Source of the DNA: Myxococcales bacterium UBA5297
GTDB lineage: Bacteria > Myxococcota > Myxococcia > Myxococcales > UBA5297
Direction of reading: 5' to 3'
Assembly: GCA_002408385.1 (NCBI GenBank)
Contig: DHSB01000082.1
Location: 46,023-52,113, forward strand
Length of the DNA: 6,091 nt
Position numbers and translations under genes: made by a program. The notes below the pieces were generated by a model. That model ran no database searches and was not told where the DNA came from. It saw only the letters and a list, made by a program, of their open reading frames with translations. Positions 1 to 6,091 of this stretch are shown here, piece after piece (position 1 is the stretch's first letter; the number at the start of each line of letters is the position of its first letter).

Positions 1-279
1 AGATCCCAAATCGGCCGCGAAATCGAGGTGTGGCTGCAAACGCTTCGATTTCGCGTGGTTGCCAACTCCTGACCGGGACCTTGCACGAGCTCTGGCGCTC
101 TCCTCGGTGATCCGGATCCGCTTGATCGCCAGCACCGAGGGGATCTGGCGCAGCTTCATCTTGATCATCAGGTCGCGCATTTCCTCCTCCGGCGGAGGGA
201 AGACCGCGGGCGGCTCGGTGGCGATGGCCATCAGGATCACGATGGCGAGCAGACCGCGCCTTGAGGCCCCCAGCGCCAC
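1..279 (-). CDS. Possible partial membrane-anchored protein, runs off left edge
   Basis: I do not recognise this frame. It is open on the - strand from a stop at 301-303 to the window edge, with possible starts at GTG 279, GTG 240 or ATG 231. From the GTG at 279 the product begins with two arginines before a hydrophobic stretch (RRGLLAIVILMAIAT), like a signal anchor. A proline- and glutamate-rich stretch (PPAVFPPPEEEMRDL) follows, then a basic segment (MIKMKLRQIPSVLAIKRIRI). Third codon positions are almost all G or C from about 270 down to about 97, which supports real coding there. Below 97 the codon choice becomes unbiased and the product is arginine-rich low complexity, so the true frame may end or shift near 97. 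No good ribosome binding site is visible before the GTG. It could be a gene remnant or chance. Confidence 0.3.
   Translation of the reverse strand, partial: MALGASRRGLLAIVILMAIATEPPAVFPPPEEEMRDLMIKMKLRQIPSVLAIKRIRITEESARARARSRSGVGNHAKSKRLQPHLDFAADLGS
16..55. repeat. Inverted repeat / strong hairpin
   Basis: An exact 11-base inverted repeat, CGCGAAATCGA at 16-26 and TCGATTTCGCG at 45-55, can be extended inward to a 16-pair stem (16-31 with 40-55) if two G-T pairs are allowed. This leaves the 8-base loop GGCTGCAA. No T-run follows on either strand, so it is not a standard intrinsic terminator. It could be a REP-like element, the end of a small mobile element, or an RNA structure. Copies elsewhere in the genome would decide between these. 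Confidence 0.6.
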
Positions 280-587
280 GTCGCGGTTCGTTGGCCGCGA
301 TCATTCTGCTCGTGCTCAAGCGCTTTCGGGTCGGGCGAGGGCGGAGGCTCGCTAAGCCTTTGCCTCGCGCATCGATGCAGCAAAGGTGGAAAGTTCCACC
401 AGCAGTAAAAGATCCAACATCTGGCTTGTGTCCATTGCCGGACTTGGATATGCCGAGGACAAGGGGAGAGCGACGAGACGCAATGCGCGAGGGCGGCCGA
501 AGCCCGCTCTTGATGGCGCTGCAAGGCTTGACGGCAATCGGATGCCTAGATGCGGGATCGTGAAACTACGAGACAATGGGAAAAGCG
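280..587. other. Region without a convincing gene, upstream of the RHS gene
   Basis: Short open frames exist on both strands here, but none has a good ribosome binding site, biased third positions or a recognisable product. The only structure I see is the palindrome at 385-400. A very weak promoter-like pair (TTGTGT near 425 and TATGCC 17 bases later, each matching only three consensus bases) lies on the + strand. I do not consider it reliable. The promoter of the RHS gene should lie in this stretch. Confidence 0.45.
385..400. promoter_or_regulatory. Palindrome, possible operator
   Basis: GGTGGAAAGTTCCACC forms two 6-base arms (GGTGGA and TCCACC) around AAGT, about 190 bases before the RHS start. 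It is the only compact dyad in the otherwise featureless upstream region. It could bind a dimeric regulator or form a small hairpin. No T-run follows on the + strand, and only TTT follows on the - strand, so a terminator is unlikely. The role is speculative. Confidence 0.25.
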
Positions 588-1516
588 ATGAATAGGCGGT
601 TATTGTCGGACTCGTTGCCTTGGCGACCTTGTCAGCCGCTGTAGCCCATGCCGGAGTCGTAGTATTGGAAGGAGGCGAAGGCGTCGCTTACGGGTGCTGT
701 AATGGCCTCACATGTTTTGGGTCGCCGCCAATAATGAATTCGACAAAATATGACTGTTACGGCGAACCCGTGGGCCCCGCGGTGGAGTGCGTTAGCTGCC
801 CGGAAGGTTGTTCTTATGAGCAATGCAATTACCCGGAGTGCTCGGGAAGCGGTGGAGTCTCCTCTGTCACGTGCGAGCAGCCGACCGAGCAATGTGAGGG
901 TGAAGTGGGCGGCCCGGTCAACCTCGCGACCGGAAGTATGTGGTACGAGGCGAAGCCGGACTTGGTGCACAAGGCGCCGCACCGGTTCGAGATGAAGCGC
1001 GGCTACTGGTCGCGGCGGGCCGAGTACGACCGCGCCCACGGCACTCAGTCGATCGTCGGACCGGGCTGGGGCACTGTGATCGACCAAACGCTCGAGATCC
1101 TCGACTTCGGCGCCGACGGACAGCTCGTCTCCGCCTTTCGATGGAATGGCCGAATCGACCGCTTCTGGAACACTTCGGCGGGTGGCGCGTACCTCACCGA
1201 GCCCGGGAACCGCCGCAAGTACCTCGGCAAGAGCGGTGGTGACTTCTATTTGGCCGACGAGGACGGCACCCAATATTGGTTCAAGACTTCGGGCGGGGTC
1301 GGCAAGCTCTTCAGAATCCGCGAGCCCTGGGACCCGCAAGGCCGCCGCGATGTCAACATATGCTACGGCACGGCAACGAGCTGCAGTTGCAGCGGCACTC
1401 CCGCGGCTGGGGCACTGCCTTGCCAGATCGTTCCGTCCGCCGGCCCCGCAGTCTTCGTCAATGTCGATCAGCAGAGCGGGCTTCTCTCCTCGCTCACCTG
1501 GGTCGCGTTCGCGGGG
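588..1516 (+). CDS. RHS repeat protein, 5' part (signal peptide, Cys-rich segment, N-terminal RHS domain)
   Basis: This is the amino-terminal part of a large secreted RHS/YD-repeat protein. The uninterrupted frame starts at TTG 620 and stays open to 1831, but the RHS-like sequence leaves it at about 1516. A TTG start at 620 would begin inside a hydrophobic core. ATG 588 gives MNRRLL in another frame, and restoring one G at 605 joins it to VGLVALATLSAAVAHA, a textbook Sec signal peptide with cleavage after AHA (base 652). I therefore prefer 588; ATG 576 is an in-frame alternative. Ribosome binding sites are weak for both. Numbering from TTG 620, residues 26-92 carry 11 cysteines. PVNLATG at 99-105 and GPGWG at 147-151 match the N-terminal domain seen in many RHS proteins (DUF6531-like). 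A second cysteine cluster (CYGTATSCSC) lies near residues 249-260. Residues read beyond 1516 in this frame (APRPSRPTG...) are off-frame noise. Confidence 0.8.
1513..1516 (+). other. Frame break (-1) within the RHS gene
   Basis: The upstream frame reads SSLTWVAFAG up to the GGGG run at 1513-1516. The RHS-like sequence then continues one frame back as ATGAETIATYGYSNGRL. Adding one G to the run gives a smooth reading, FAGATGAETIATYGY. The simplest explanation is a single lost G, either a true mutation or a read error in a homopolymer. A programmed -1 slip is less likely: there is no classic X-XXY-YYZ heptamer, and I noted no obvious pseudoknot behind it. Confidence 0.8.
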
Positions 1517-4500
1517 CAACCGGCGCCGAGACCATCGCGACCTACGGGTATTCGAACGGAAGGCTCACCTCTTTCACCCGAGGTGTCACCGCGCCCGTGG
1601 AGACGACTCAGTACGCCTATGACGAGATCTATCTCGCCTCCGTGGTTGGGCCGGGGTCGATTCCCGTGGAAAGCCACGTCTGGGGCGACGGCTCGAACGG
1701 CTCTTGCGACCAAGGCGATTTCTGCCGCGTCGTCCAGACCACCACGCCTGAAACGACCTACGAGATCACCTACCTCTCCGGCGCGACCAGAGTTCTCGAT
1801 GTCAACGATCCCACGGTCGACTACACGGTAGCCTTCAACGGAAACAATCAAGTCACGAGCATCACGGGCGGGGGCTGCCAGAGCAACATCGTCGGCTACG
1901 CCTATGGCACCGACTTCGAGCCGCAGGCCGTTCTCCACGCCGATGGAACCTATACGAGCTATCAGCGAGACTATCGCGGCCGGCCGATCAAGCGGGTGGC
2001 CGGCGACAACGACTCCAACCCGAGCAATCAGCCGCCGGCCGGCGCGCGGGTGACCGAATTCATCTACTCGACGACCTCCTACCGCAATGACCTTCTGGCT
2101 GTCGTCCGCGACGGAGCCTTGGAGATCGACGGCGCTATTCGCGACACGCCGGCAAAGAAGAAGACGTTCGCAGTCCTCGACTTTAACGACACTCCCGCAT
2201 TGAGCACCTGCACCGACTCCGACTACTGCGCGCCGACCGACTTCGGCTCAACCAGCGTCGGACAGCCCGCGCGAAGCGTGCGCGTCGGCTACACCCGGGA
2301 CGAGAACGGGCTTGTCGTTCCGAAAGCGATCGCGACGACCTTCGGTTATACCGACGGGCGGCTCTCGCTGGTCGACGACCCGGAAGGTGGTCGCACGCTA
2401 TTGCTTTACTATTCTCAGGGTGCCGAGGAGTTATTCGGGCGGCCCTCCGAGATGCGGCGGCAGCTCGGGTCGAGTACGACCGGGCGCAAGATTACCCAGT
2501 TCATCGACTACGACCGCTTCGGCAATCCGAAGAAGATTCGGCAAGGCGCCTTATATTCTTACTTTAGCTATGACGATCAAGGACGGCTCGTTCAATACCG
2601 GCCGCCTGACAAGACGACCTCGCCCCTGGTCTACAACCTTGCTTACGGCGACCACGGAAAGCTGACGACGCTCACACTTCCCAGCGGCAAGGCCTATAAG
2701 CTTGAGTACGACTCGGCGGGGCGACTGGTTCGCATTGGCTTCTATGCCTCGGTCAGCGCGGCAAACCCGAGCGAAAGTCTCGTCTACACCCGTGACGGGC
2801 GCGGAAATACCGAGCAGGAGAGCCACTACTCCGACGCGAACCCGCTGGATGCGTCGCCAGGCATCGAAGTCTTCCGCAGGAAGTATCGCTACGACAACCG
2901 TCAGCGTGTCACCGCGACCGAAAGCTTCACGAGTGGCTCGAGCAGTGACTTTCGTGTCTTCCAATATGACGCGGTCTCGCGCCTGCAGGCGATTACCGAC
3001 GAAAACCACGCGCAGAGCGCGACTGACACTGCAAACGCGAACCTCGAATATGACTACAGCCGCACCGGCGTCCTCAGTTCCCTGCTGCGGAAGGTCGGTG
3101 GCGCGTTCGGACAGGAGTGGGAGTTCGGCTCTGATGCCCACGACAATACCGCCTTGGTCACCGACGGCGCCGGGCGTACGAGCGGCTTCGAGCATGATGA
3201 CTTCGGTCGGGTATTGCAGGTCTCCGGCGCACTCGACGTCGAGACCCTCTTCGACGGGCTCGATCGTCCGGTTAGGCGCCAGGAGAGCCTCTTCTTCGGT
3301 GAGGTGGATGGGCAAGGCTTGCCCTTGGCAACGTCGGTTGCGACGACTGTGACGTACGATCACCTTGGTCACACTACGAATATCGATGCCCCCCGCCACG
3401 GCGTTGAAATCGCCTACAGTGGAGCCAACGAGTCTGTGACTACCTGTTTCGGTGGCGCGGTCATCGACCTGTTGAATCGAAATGATCGCATGGCCTCTGC
3501 GAACAGGCGGTTCCAGGACAAGAACCTCAAGATTTGGCGAACCACCGAGGAGAAATACGGCTACGACCGTTCCGGGCGGATGAACGTCATTGCGAGGAAG
3601 GAGCCCGACGCAAGCTGCTATCACGTCTTCGAGTATGAATACGATTCGGACGGAAGGATCGAGAGCATCACCTACCCCAGCCGACGAAAGGTCACCTATT
3701 CCTACGACGTTGACGGCAGGCTTTTCGCCGTAGACCATGTGTTCGAAGGAGTGACGACCCCGATCGCGTCCGCGGTAACCACCAGGAACGACCGTTTATA
3801 CCGGTGGACCGATGGAGCGTCACGCATGCACACGATTTCGCGGGACCTCTCGGGGCGGTTTAACTATCACTTGGTAGGTTCGCTCAAGAACCCGGAATTC
3901 GTTTGGGCCGTCGCCTCTCGGGATGGCCTTGGTAATCCAACCGCCTTGAGCGCTGTTGCGGGTGCGACGCCCCTTCAAACACAGTCGTTTCAGTACAACG
4001 ACAGCCTCTCACTGGTTGGGGCCTCGAACTCCGGACAGTTGGCGGTTTCGCCGTACACGACCTTGGCTTACGGCTATACTGCCGCGGGAGATAGAAGCAG
4101 CGTCGAGGTCGACGGACAGGGCCCGACCAACTACTGCTATACGGGTTTCCGGTTGACGAAGACGAGCTCGCTCTCCTGCAACTCGAGCGATCCCAACGCC
4201 AAGTACTATCACTATGCTGGTGCCGATAAGCGAATCTCCGCTGTCTACAAGCTGGTGAACAACGAGCCGGCGTTCGATTTCGTAGCCGAATCGACGGCAG
4301 ATGGTCTGGTTGAGTCGATTAGGTATGACGCTGCTGGAAGCCGTTCGTTCAGGCATGACGCCTTCGGGAAGCGAACGGCGGTGGTTTGGGCCTCTGGAAG
4401 CACCAGCCTGGAGTTCTGGTCGCACGACGGACGGATGCTTGCGGAGATGTCCGAGCCGTATTCTGCTCAGAAGTCGATTCGAGAGTACGTCTACGCGGGC

Positions 4501-5346
4501 GGAGAAATCATCGCTGTTCTGACTTCGAGGCGCACGGCGACGTATCCGCCTTTGCTTTCGGATCTCGAGACGTACTATCTGACGACCAACCATGTCGGTG
4601 CAGTGATTAGGGGCACGGACGCGACTGGGCAAGTCGTGTTGATGGTTGATTATGAGCCCTTTGGGAAGGCAACGGTTAGCGGCTCGCTTTCCTTTGCGCT
4701 TCGGTTGCCTGGCCAATACCAAGATGGCACGTCGTCTATCTACTACAACTGGCACCGGTACTACCGTGCGGAGTTGGGACGATACCTGCAGCCCGAGCCA
4801 ATTATGGGGGTGGGCGGAGATGCTGTGCGCCGGTATGCCTCAAATGGTCTGCAGCTTAACCCGTTTGGTTACGCGGCAAACAGTCCCCTGCACTACATCG
4901 ACCCAACTGGGCTCGCTATCGTTATCAACAACACGGGCGACACGGTGATTGTGAGCGGGAACGTCGGATCCGGACATGGTTCGGGCGGGCAGGTTTTCGG
5001 CCCCGTCGCTCCAGGAGCCACGGGCGGCGGTGTGGGAAATCCTGTTCCTGCGTACGCGACACGCGAGGACGCCTCCAACGCAGCTGACCCGTTCTACACC
5101 GGCCCGGCGCCGGCCATCGTCGGGTACATTACCGATGTGGACTACTACGACCGGGACGGCTGCGGCGCTCCTCAAAGATCATATCCAGGTCGCTCGTCAG
5201 CACAGGCCGACGTGAAGGTGATTGGCGACGAGGCTGGTCCGACCTTTAGGCTATCGTCCGACCCCGGTGGCGAGGTGGTGGATGAGCTTCTGTCCGGTCG
5301 TGCCGGTGCGTACTGGCGTCGAATGCTCGAGTGGATGGGTTTCTAG
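1516..5346 (+). CDS. RHS repeat protein, main part (YD repeats, RHS core, unique C-terminal tail)
   Basis: This encodes 1,276 residues that continue the protein begun at 588. The frame is open from before 1276 (TTG), but sequence upstream of 1516 is off-frame. About 20 YD-type repeats are visible, for example YDRFGNPKKI, YDDQGRLVQY, YDSAGRLVRI, YDRSGRMNVI and YDSDGRIESITY. Proteins of this family fold the repeats into a beta-strand cocoon around a C-terminal effector. The RHS-associated core follows at 4648-4914: DYEPFGK, LPGQYQDGTSSIYYNWHRYY, ELGRYLQPEP and finally the boundary motif DPTGL. The usual DPDP-type element before the GG is QPEP here, and about 12 extra residues (AVRRYASNGLQL) lie before NPFGYAANSPLHYIDPTGL. 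A 143-residue tail without recognisable catalytic motif follows. The length fits secreted RHS proteins. No PAAR or VgrG domain is present. The next gene begins 3 bases after the TAG stop, suggesting one operon. Confidence 0.92.
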   Translation, partial: ATGAETIATYGYSNGRLTSFTRGVTAPVETTQYAYDEIYLASVVGPGSIPVESHVWGDGSNGSCDQGDFCRVVQTTTPETTYEITYLSGATRVLDVNDPTVDYTVAFNGNNQVTSITGGGCQSNIVGYAYGTDFEPQAVLHADGTYTSYQRDYRGRPIKRVAGDNDSNPSNQPPAGARVTEFIYSTTSYRNDLLAVVRDGALEIDGAIRDTPAKKKTFAVLDFNDTPALSTCTDSDYCAPTDFGSTSVGQPARSVRVGYTRDENGLVVPKAIATTFGYTDGRLSLVDDPEGGRTLLLYYSQGAEELFGRPSEMRRQLGSSTTGRKITQFIDYDRFGNPKKIRQGALYSYFSYDDQGRLVQYRPPDKTTSPLVYNLAYGDHGKLTTLTLPSGKAYKLEYDSAGRLVRIGFYASVSAANPSESLVYTRDGRGNTEQESHYSDANPLDASPGIEVFRRKYRYDNRQRVTATESFTSGSSSDFRVFQYDAVSRLQAITDENHAQSATDTANANLEYDYSRTGVLSSLLRKVGGAFGQEWEFGSDAHDNTALVTDGAGRTSGFEHDDFGRVLQVSGALDVETLFDGLDRPVRRQESLFFGEVDGQGLPLATSVATTVTYDHLGHTTNIDAPRHGVEIAYSGANESVTTCFGGAVIDLLNRNDRMASANRRFQDKNLKIWRTTEEKYGYDRSGRMNVIARKEPDASCYHVFEYEYDSDGRIESITYPSRRKVTYSYDVDGRLFAVDHVFEGVTTPIASAVTTRNDRLYRWTDGASRMHTISRDLSGRFNYHLVGSLKNPEFVWAVASRDGLGNPTALSAVAGATPLQTQSFQYNDSLSLVGASNSGQLAVSPYTTLAYGYTAAGDRSSVEVDGQGPTNYCYTGFRLTKTSSLSCNSSDPNAKYYHYAGADKRISAVYKLVNNEPAFDFVAESTADGLVESIRYDAAGSRSFRHDAFGKRTAVVWASGSTSLEFWSHDGRMLAEMSEPYSAQKSIREYVYAGGEIIAVLTSRRTATYPPLLSDLETYYLTTNHVGAVIRGTDATGQVVLMVDYEPFGKATVSGSLSFALRLPGQYQDGTSSIYYNWHRYYRAELGRYLQPEPIMGVGGDAVRRYASNGLQLNPFGYAANSPLHYIDPTGLAIVINNTGDTVIVSGNVGSGHGSGGQVFGPVAPGATGGGVGNPVPAYATREDASNAADPFYTGPAPAIVGYITDVDYYDRDGCGAPQRSYPGRSSAQADVKVIGDEAGPTFRLSSDPGGEVVDELLSGRAGAYWRRMLEWMGF
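4915..5343 (+). other. Variable C-terminal tail of the RHS protein (candidate effector domain)
   Basis: Everything after DPTGL, 143 residues, should be the part that differs between related RHS proteins and often carries a toxin. It starts with a beta-rich, asparagine- and glycine-rich stretch (IVINNTGDTVIVSGN), then VFGPVAPGATGGG, an aspartate/tyrosine motif (DVDYYDRDG), VKVIGDEAGPTFRLS, and ends with the aromatic, basic helix-like AYWRRMLEWMGF. I see no HNH, Tox-REase, ADP-ribosyltransferase, deaminase or protease signature. The glycine/beta character also fits a binding or structural module. That it is a toxin is inferred only from position. Confidence 0.55.
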
Positions 5347-5349
5347 CCA

Positions 5350-5652
5350 ATGGCGACCGAGGCTCAGACCTACTGGTGGCGGAAGGCGCTCAGGCAGCGC
5401 ACGCGAAATCTCGCGCTCCTGGTAATGGTCTTCCTGCTCGACTTCACGGCAATGGCAGTTGCGCGAGCGCCTCACGATTCGGCGGTCTCTGTCTTGACAG
5501 TGGCAGCGCTGGCTGGGAGTGCGGGGTTGCTGGCTAGTCTCGCGGCGGGAAAAGGAGACCGAGGGTTTCGGCTCGCGGTCCTTTGCCTTATCTTGGCTTA
5601 CTCCGGCTTCAAGCTTTGGATGTATGTCGACTTCGTGCGGAGCGCTGACTAG
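5350..5652 (+). CDS. Small membrane protein, candidate immunity protein of the RHS effector
   Basis: This is a 100-residue protein starting at ATG 5350, three bases after the RHS stop. A basic, aromatic N-terminus (MATEAQTYWWRKALRQRTRN) precedes three hydrophobic segments at about residues 21-39 (LALLVMVFLLDFTAMAVA), 45-66 (AVSVLTVAALAGSAGLLASLAA) and 74-93 (RLAVLCLILAYSGFKLWMYV). Basic loops suggest a cytoplasmic N-terminus and an inner-membrane location. No purine-rich binding site lies at the usual distance, so translation probably depends on ribosomes finishing the RHS gene. I recognise no family. In RHS and other polymorphic toxin loci, the small gene directly after the effector is usually its immunity gene. 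Three membrane spans would fit protection against an effector acting at the membrane or from the periplasm. Alternatives are a membrane accessory factor or an unrelated gene. Confidence 0.7.
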   Translation: MATEAQTYWWRKALRQRTRNLALLVMVFLLDFTAMAVARAPHDSAVSVLTVAALAGSAGLLASLAAGKGDRGFRLAVLCLILAYSGFKLWMYVDFVRSAD

Positions 5653-5661
5653 CAGGGCCTG

Positions 5662-5701
5662 CCATCCGCTTCACTCAGGCGCTCCGTGTCCCTGCGGATG
5701 G
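5662..5701. repeat. Inverted repeat after the membrane-protein gene
   Basis: CCATCCGC at 5662-5669 is exactly complementary to GCGGATGG at 5694-5701, with a 24-base loop. It starts 10 bases after the stop of the small membrane-protein gene. The stem could slow or end transcription or protect the transcript 3' end, but no T-run follows and the loop is long. It is only weak evidence for a terminator of the two-gene unit. Confidence 0.35.
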
Positions 5702-5733
5702 GCGTGCGTGAGTCGGCCGCCCGCTCTCGGCTA

Positions 5734-5768
5734 CCGTCCGGCCCCGGTCATCTCGACCGGGAGGACGG
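5734..5768 (+). promoter_or_regulatory. Hairpin that buries the ribosome binding site of the next gene
   Basis: CCGTCC (5734-5739) pairs with GGACGG (5763-5768), and CCCGGTC (5743-5749) pairs with GACCGGG (5755-5761), around a 5-base loop. This gives 13 G+C-rich pairs with one small internal loop. The strand 3' to the loop contains GGGAGGA (5759-5765), a near-perfect Shine-Dalgarno sequence six bases before ATG 5772. In the folded RNA the binding site would be closed. Several insertion sequences use this arrangement so that read-through transcripts from outside do not raise transposase translation. Its use here is inferred. Confidence 0.55.
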
Positions 5769-5771
5769 CAC

Positions 5772-6091
5772 ATGGCAGCCGACGCGCGCAGCGCCGAGAG
5801 GCTCGAGCAGCTACTGCAAAGCATCGAGCAATGGCGGCGCACCGTGTCCTTGCGGCGGGCATGCGTAGCCGCGAGCTAGCCCTCGGCGCGAGCCGTTTAG
5901 TCGCTACGCCGCGGTGTTCCGGCGAGGGCGCAGGCCTGCCTATCCCGGCCATGCCGCACGGCCACCTGCGACGCAGCCCAGTAGCCGAAGCCGCTTTCGC
6001 GCGCTTCGTCGGAACGCCGCTACCGATTCCTGGCGAGCAATCCGAAAGGGATCGCCGGGGCGCACGGGTCACCAGTCGCGCGGCGCGCGCC
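5772..6091 (+). pseudogene. Frameshifted fragment resembling an IS66-type accessory gene, runs off right edge
   Basis: From ATG 5772, behind an excellent ribosome binding site, the frame reads MAADARSAERLEQLLQSIEQ then WRRT, but reaches a stop at 5877-5879. From base 5843 the -1 frame gives RVLAAGMRSREL and stays open to the window end, ending in FVGTPLPIPGE and RRGARVT. One added C at 5842-5843 would join the parts as WRRTRVLAAGMRSREL. From memory, small IS66-associated helix-turn-helix proteins have an AERL..LL..IE.WR.TR..R..MP..LW start and a later FVEL / GARLTVRL section. The likeness is clear at the N-terminus and poor in the middle, so further damage is possible. The next gene of such an element would lie beyond the window. 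Family assignment is tentative. Confidence 0.42.

Noticed and set aside
59..355. 98-residue + strand frame near the left edge
   Set aside because: Low-complexity serine/arginine product. The opposite strand shows better codon bias over the same bases.
352..576. 74-residue - strand frame ending in a leucine-rich stretch (MLDLLLLVELSTFAASMREAKA)
   Set aside because: TTG start, unbiased codons and no ribosome binding site. It may be chance, so it is not listed as a gene.
632..1519. 295-residue open frame on the - strand
   Set aside because: It lies opposite the signal peptide and N-terminal RHS domain. Long antisense frames are expected in GC-rich genes, and its product has no recognisable motif.
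1513..1530. Programmed -1 ribosomal frameshift
   Set aside because: There is no canonical slippery heptamer, and two other breaks of the same sign nearby make simple base loss the better explanation.
2551..3738. 395-residue open frame on the - strand
   Set aside because: It lies fully opposite clear YD repeats and is explained by their GC-biased codons. No motif or ribosome binding site supports it.
4009..4755. 248-residue open frame on the - strand
   Set aside because: It is antisense to the last YD repeats and the RHS core, with an arginine-rich product lacking motifs.
1561..4900. DNA-level tandem repeats or a CRISPR array
   Set aside because: The periodicity is in the protein (YD motifs). 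Nucleotide sequences of the units differ, and there are no identical spaced repeats.
5653..5733. Terminal inverted repeat of an insertion sequence
   Set aside because: I found no recognisable IS end sequence or target duplication, and the other end is outside the window.
5731..6072. 113-residue - strand frame
   Set aside because: Its product is arginine/alanine-rich without motifs, and the + strand carries a strong ribosome binding site and a sensible N-terminus here.

Overview
The window is GC-rich bacterial DNA (about 60% G+C by eye). It is dominated by one large RHS/YD-repeat protein gene on the + strand. A small membrane-protein gene follows 3 bases after its stop codon, and a fragment resembling an insertion-sequence accessory gene sits at the right edge. 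GC-rich codon use and a Sec-type signal peptide fit a GC-rich Gram-negative such as a myxobacterium-like, acidobacterial or proteobacterial lineage. Nothing here fixes the taxon.

Layout. Positions 1-279 hold a possible partial reading frame on the - strand that runs off the left edge. A strong hairpin lies inside it at 16-55. Positions 280-587 show no convincing gene. The RHS gene spans 588-5346 but is not one open frame. Its 5' part (signal peptide, cysteine-rich segment, N-terminal RHS domain) is read to about 1516. The remainder (about 20 YD-type repeats, the RHS core and a 143-residue unique tail) continues in the -1 frame to 5346. Removing the breaks at 605 and 1513-1516 gives a secreted protein of about 1,580 residues. 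The next gene (5350-5652) encodes a 100-residue protein with three predicted membrane segments. Its position directly behind a variable RHS tail makes it a candidate immunity protein. From 5653 to 5771 there is a short non-coding stretch with two hairpins; the second buries a near-perfect Shine-Dalgarno sequence. Behind it, from 5772, lies a gene fragment reminiscent of the small IS66-associated proteins, also interrupted by a -1 shift.

How the parts may work together (inference): RHS proteins commonly form a sugar-binding-like beta cocoon of YD repeats that encloses a C-terminal effector, and the following small gene often protects the producer. This locus has that architecture, with a Sec signal instead of a PAAR/VgrG-linked N-terminus. 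The tail and the small membrane protein match no family I recognise. All three frame breaks have the sign of a single lost base, each in a run of identical bases or at a site where restoring a doubled base repairs the frame. Sequencing or assembly error, or recent gene decay, must therefore be considered before any functional reading.
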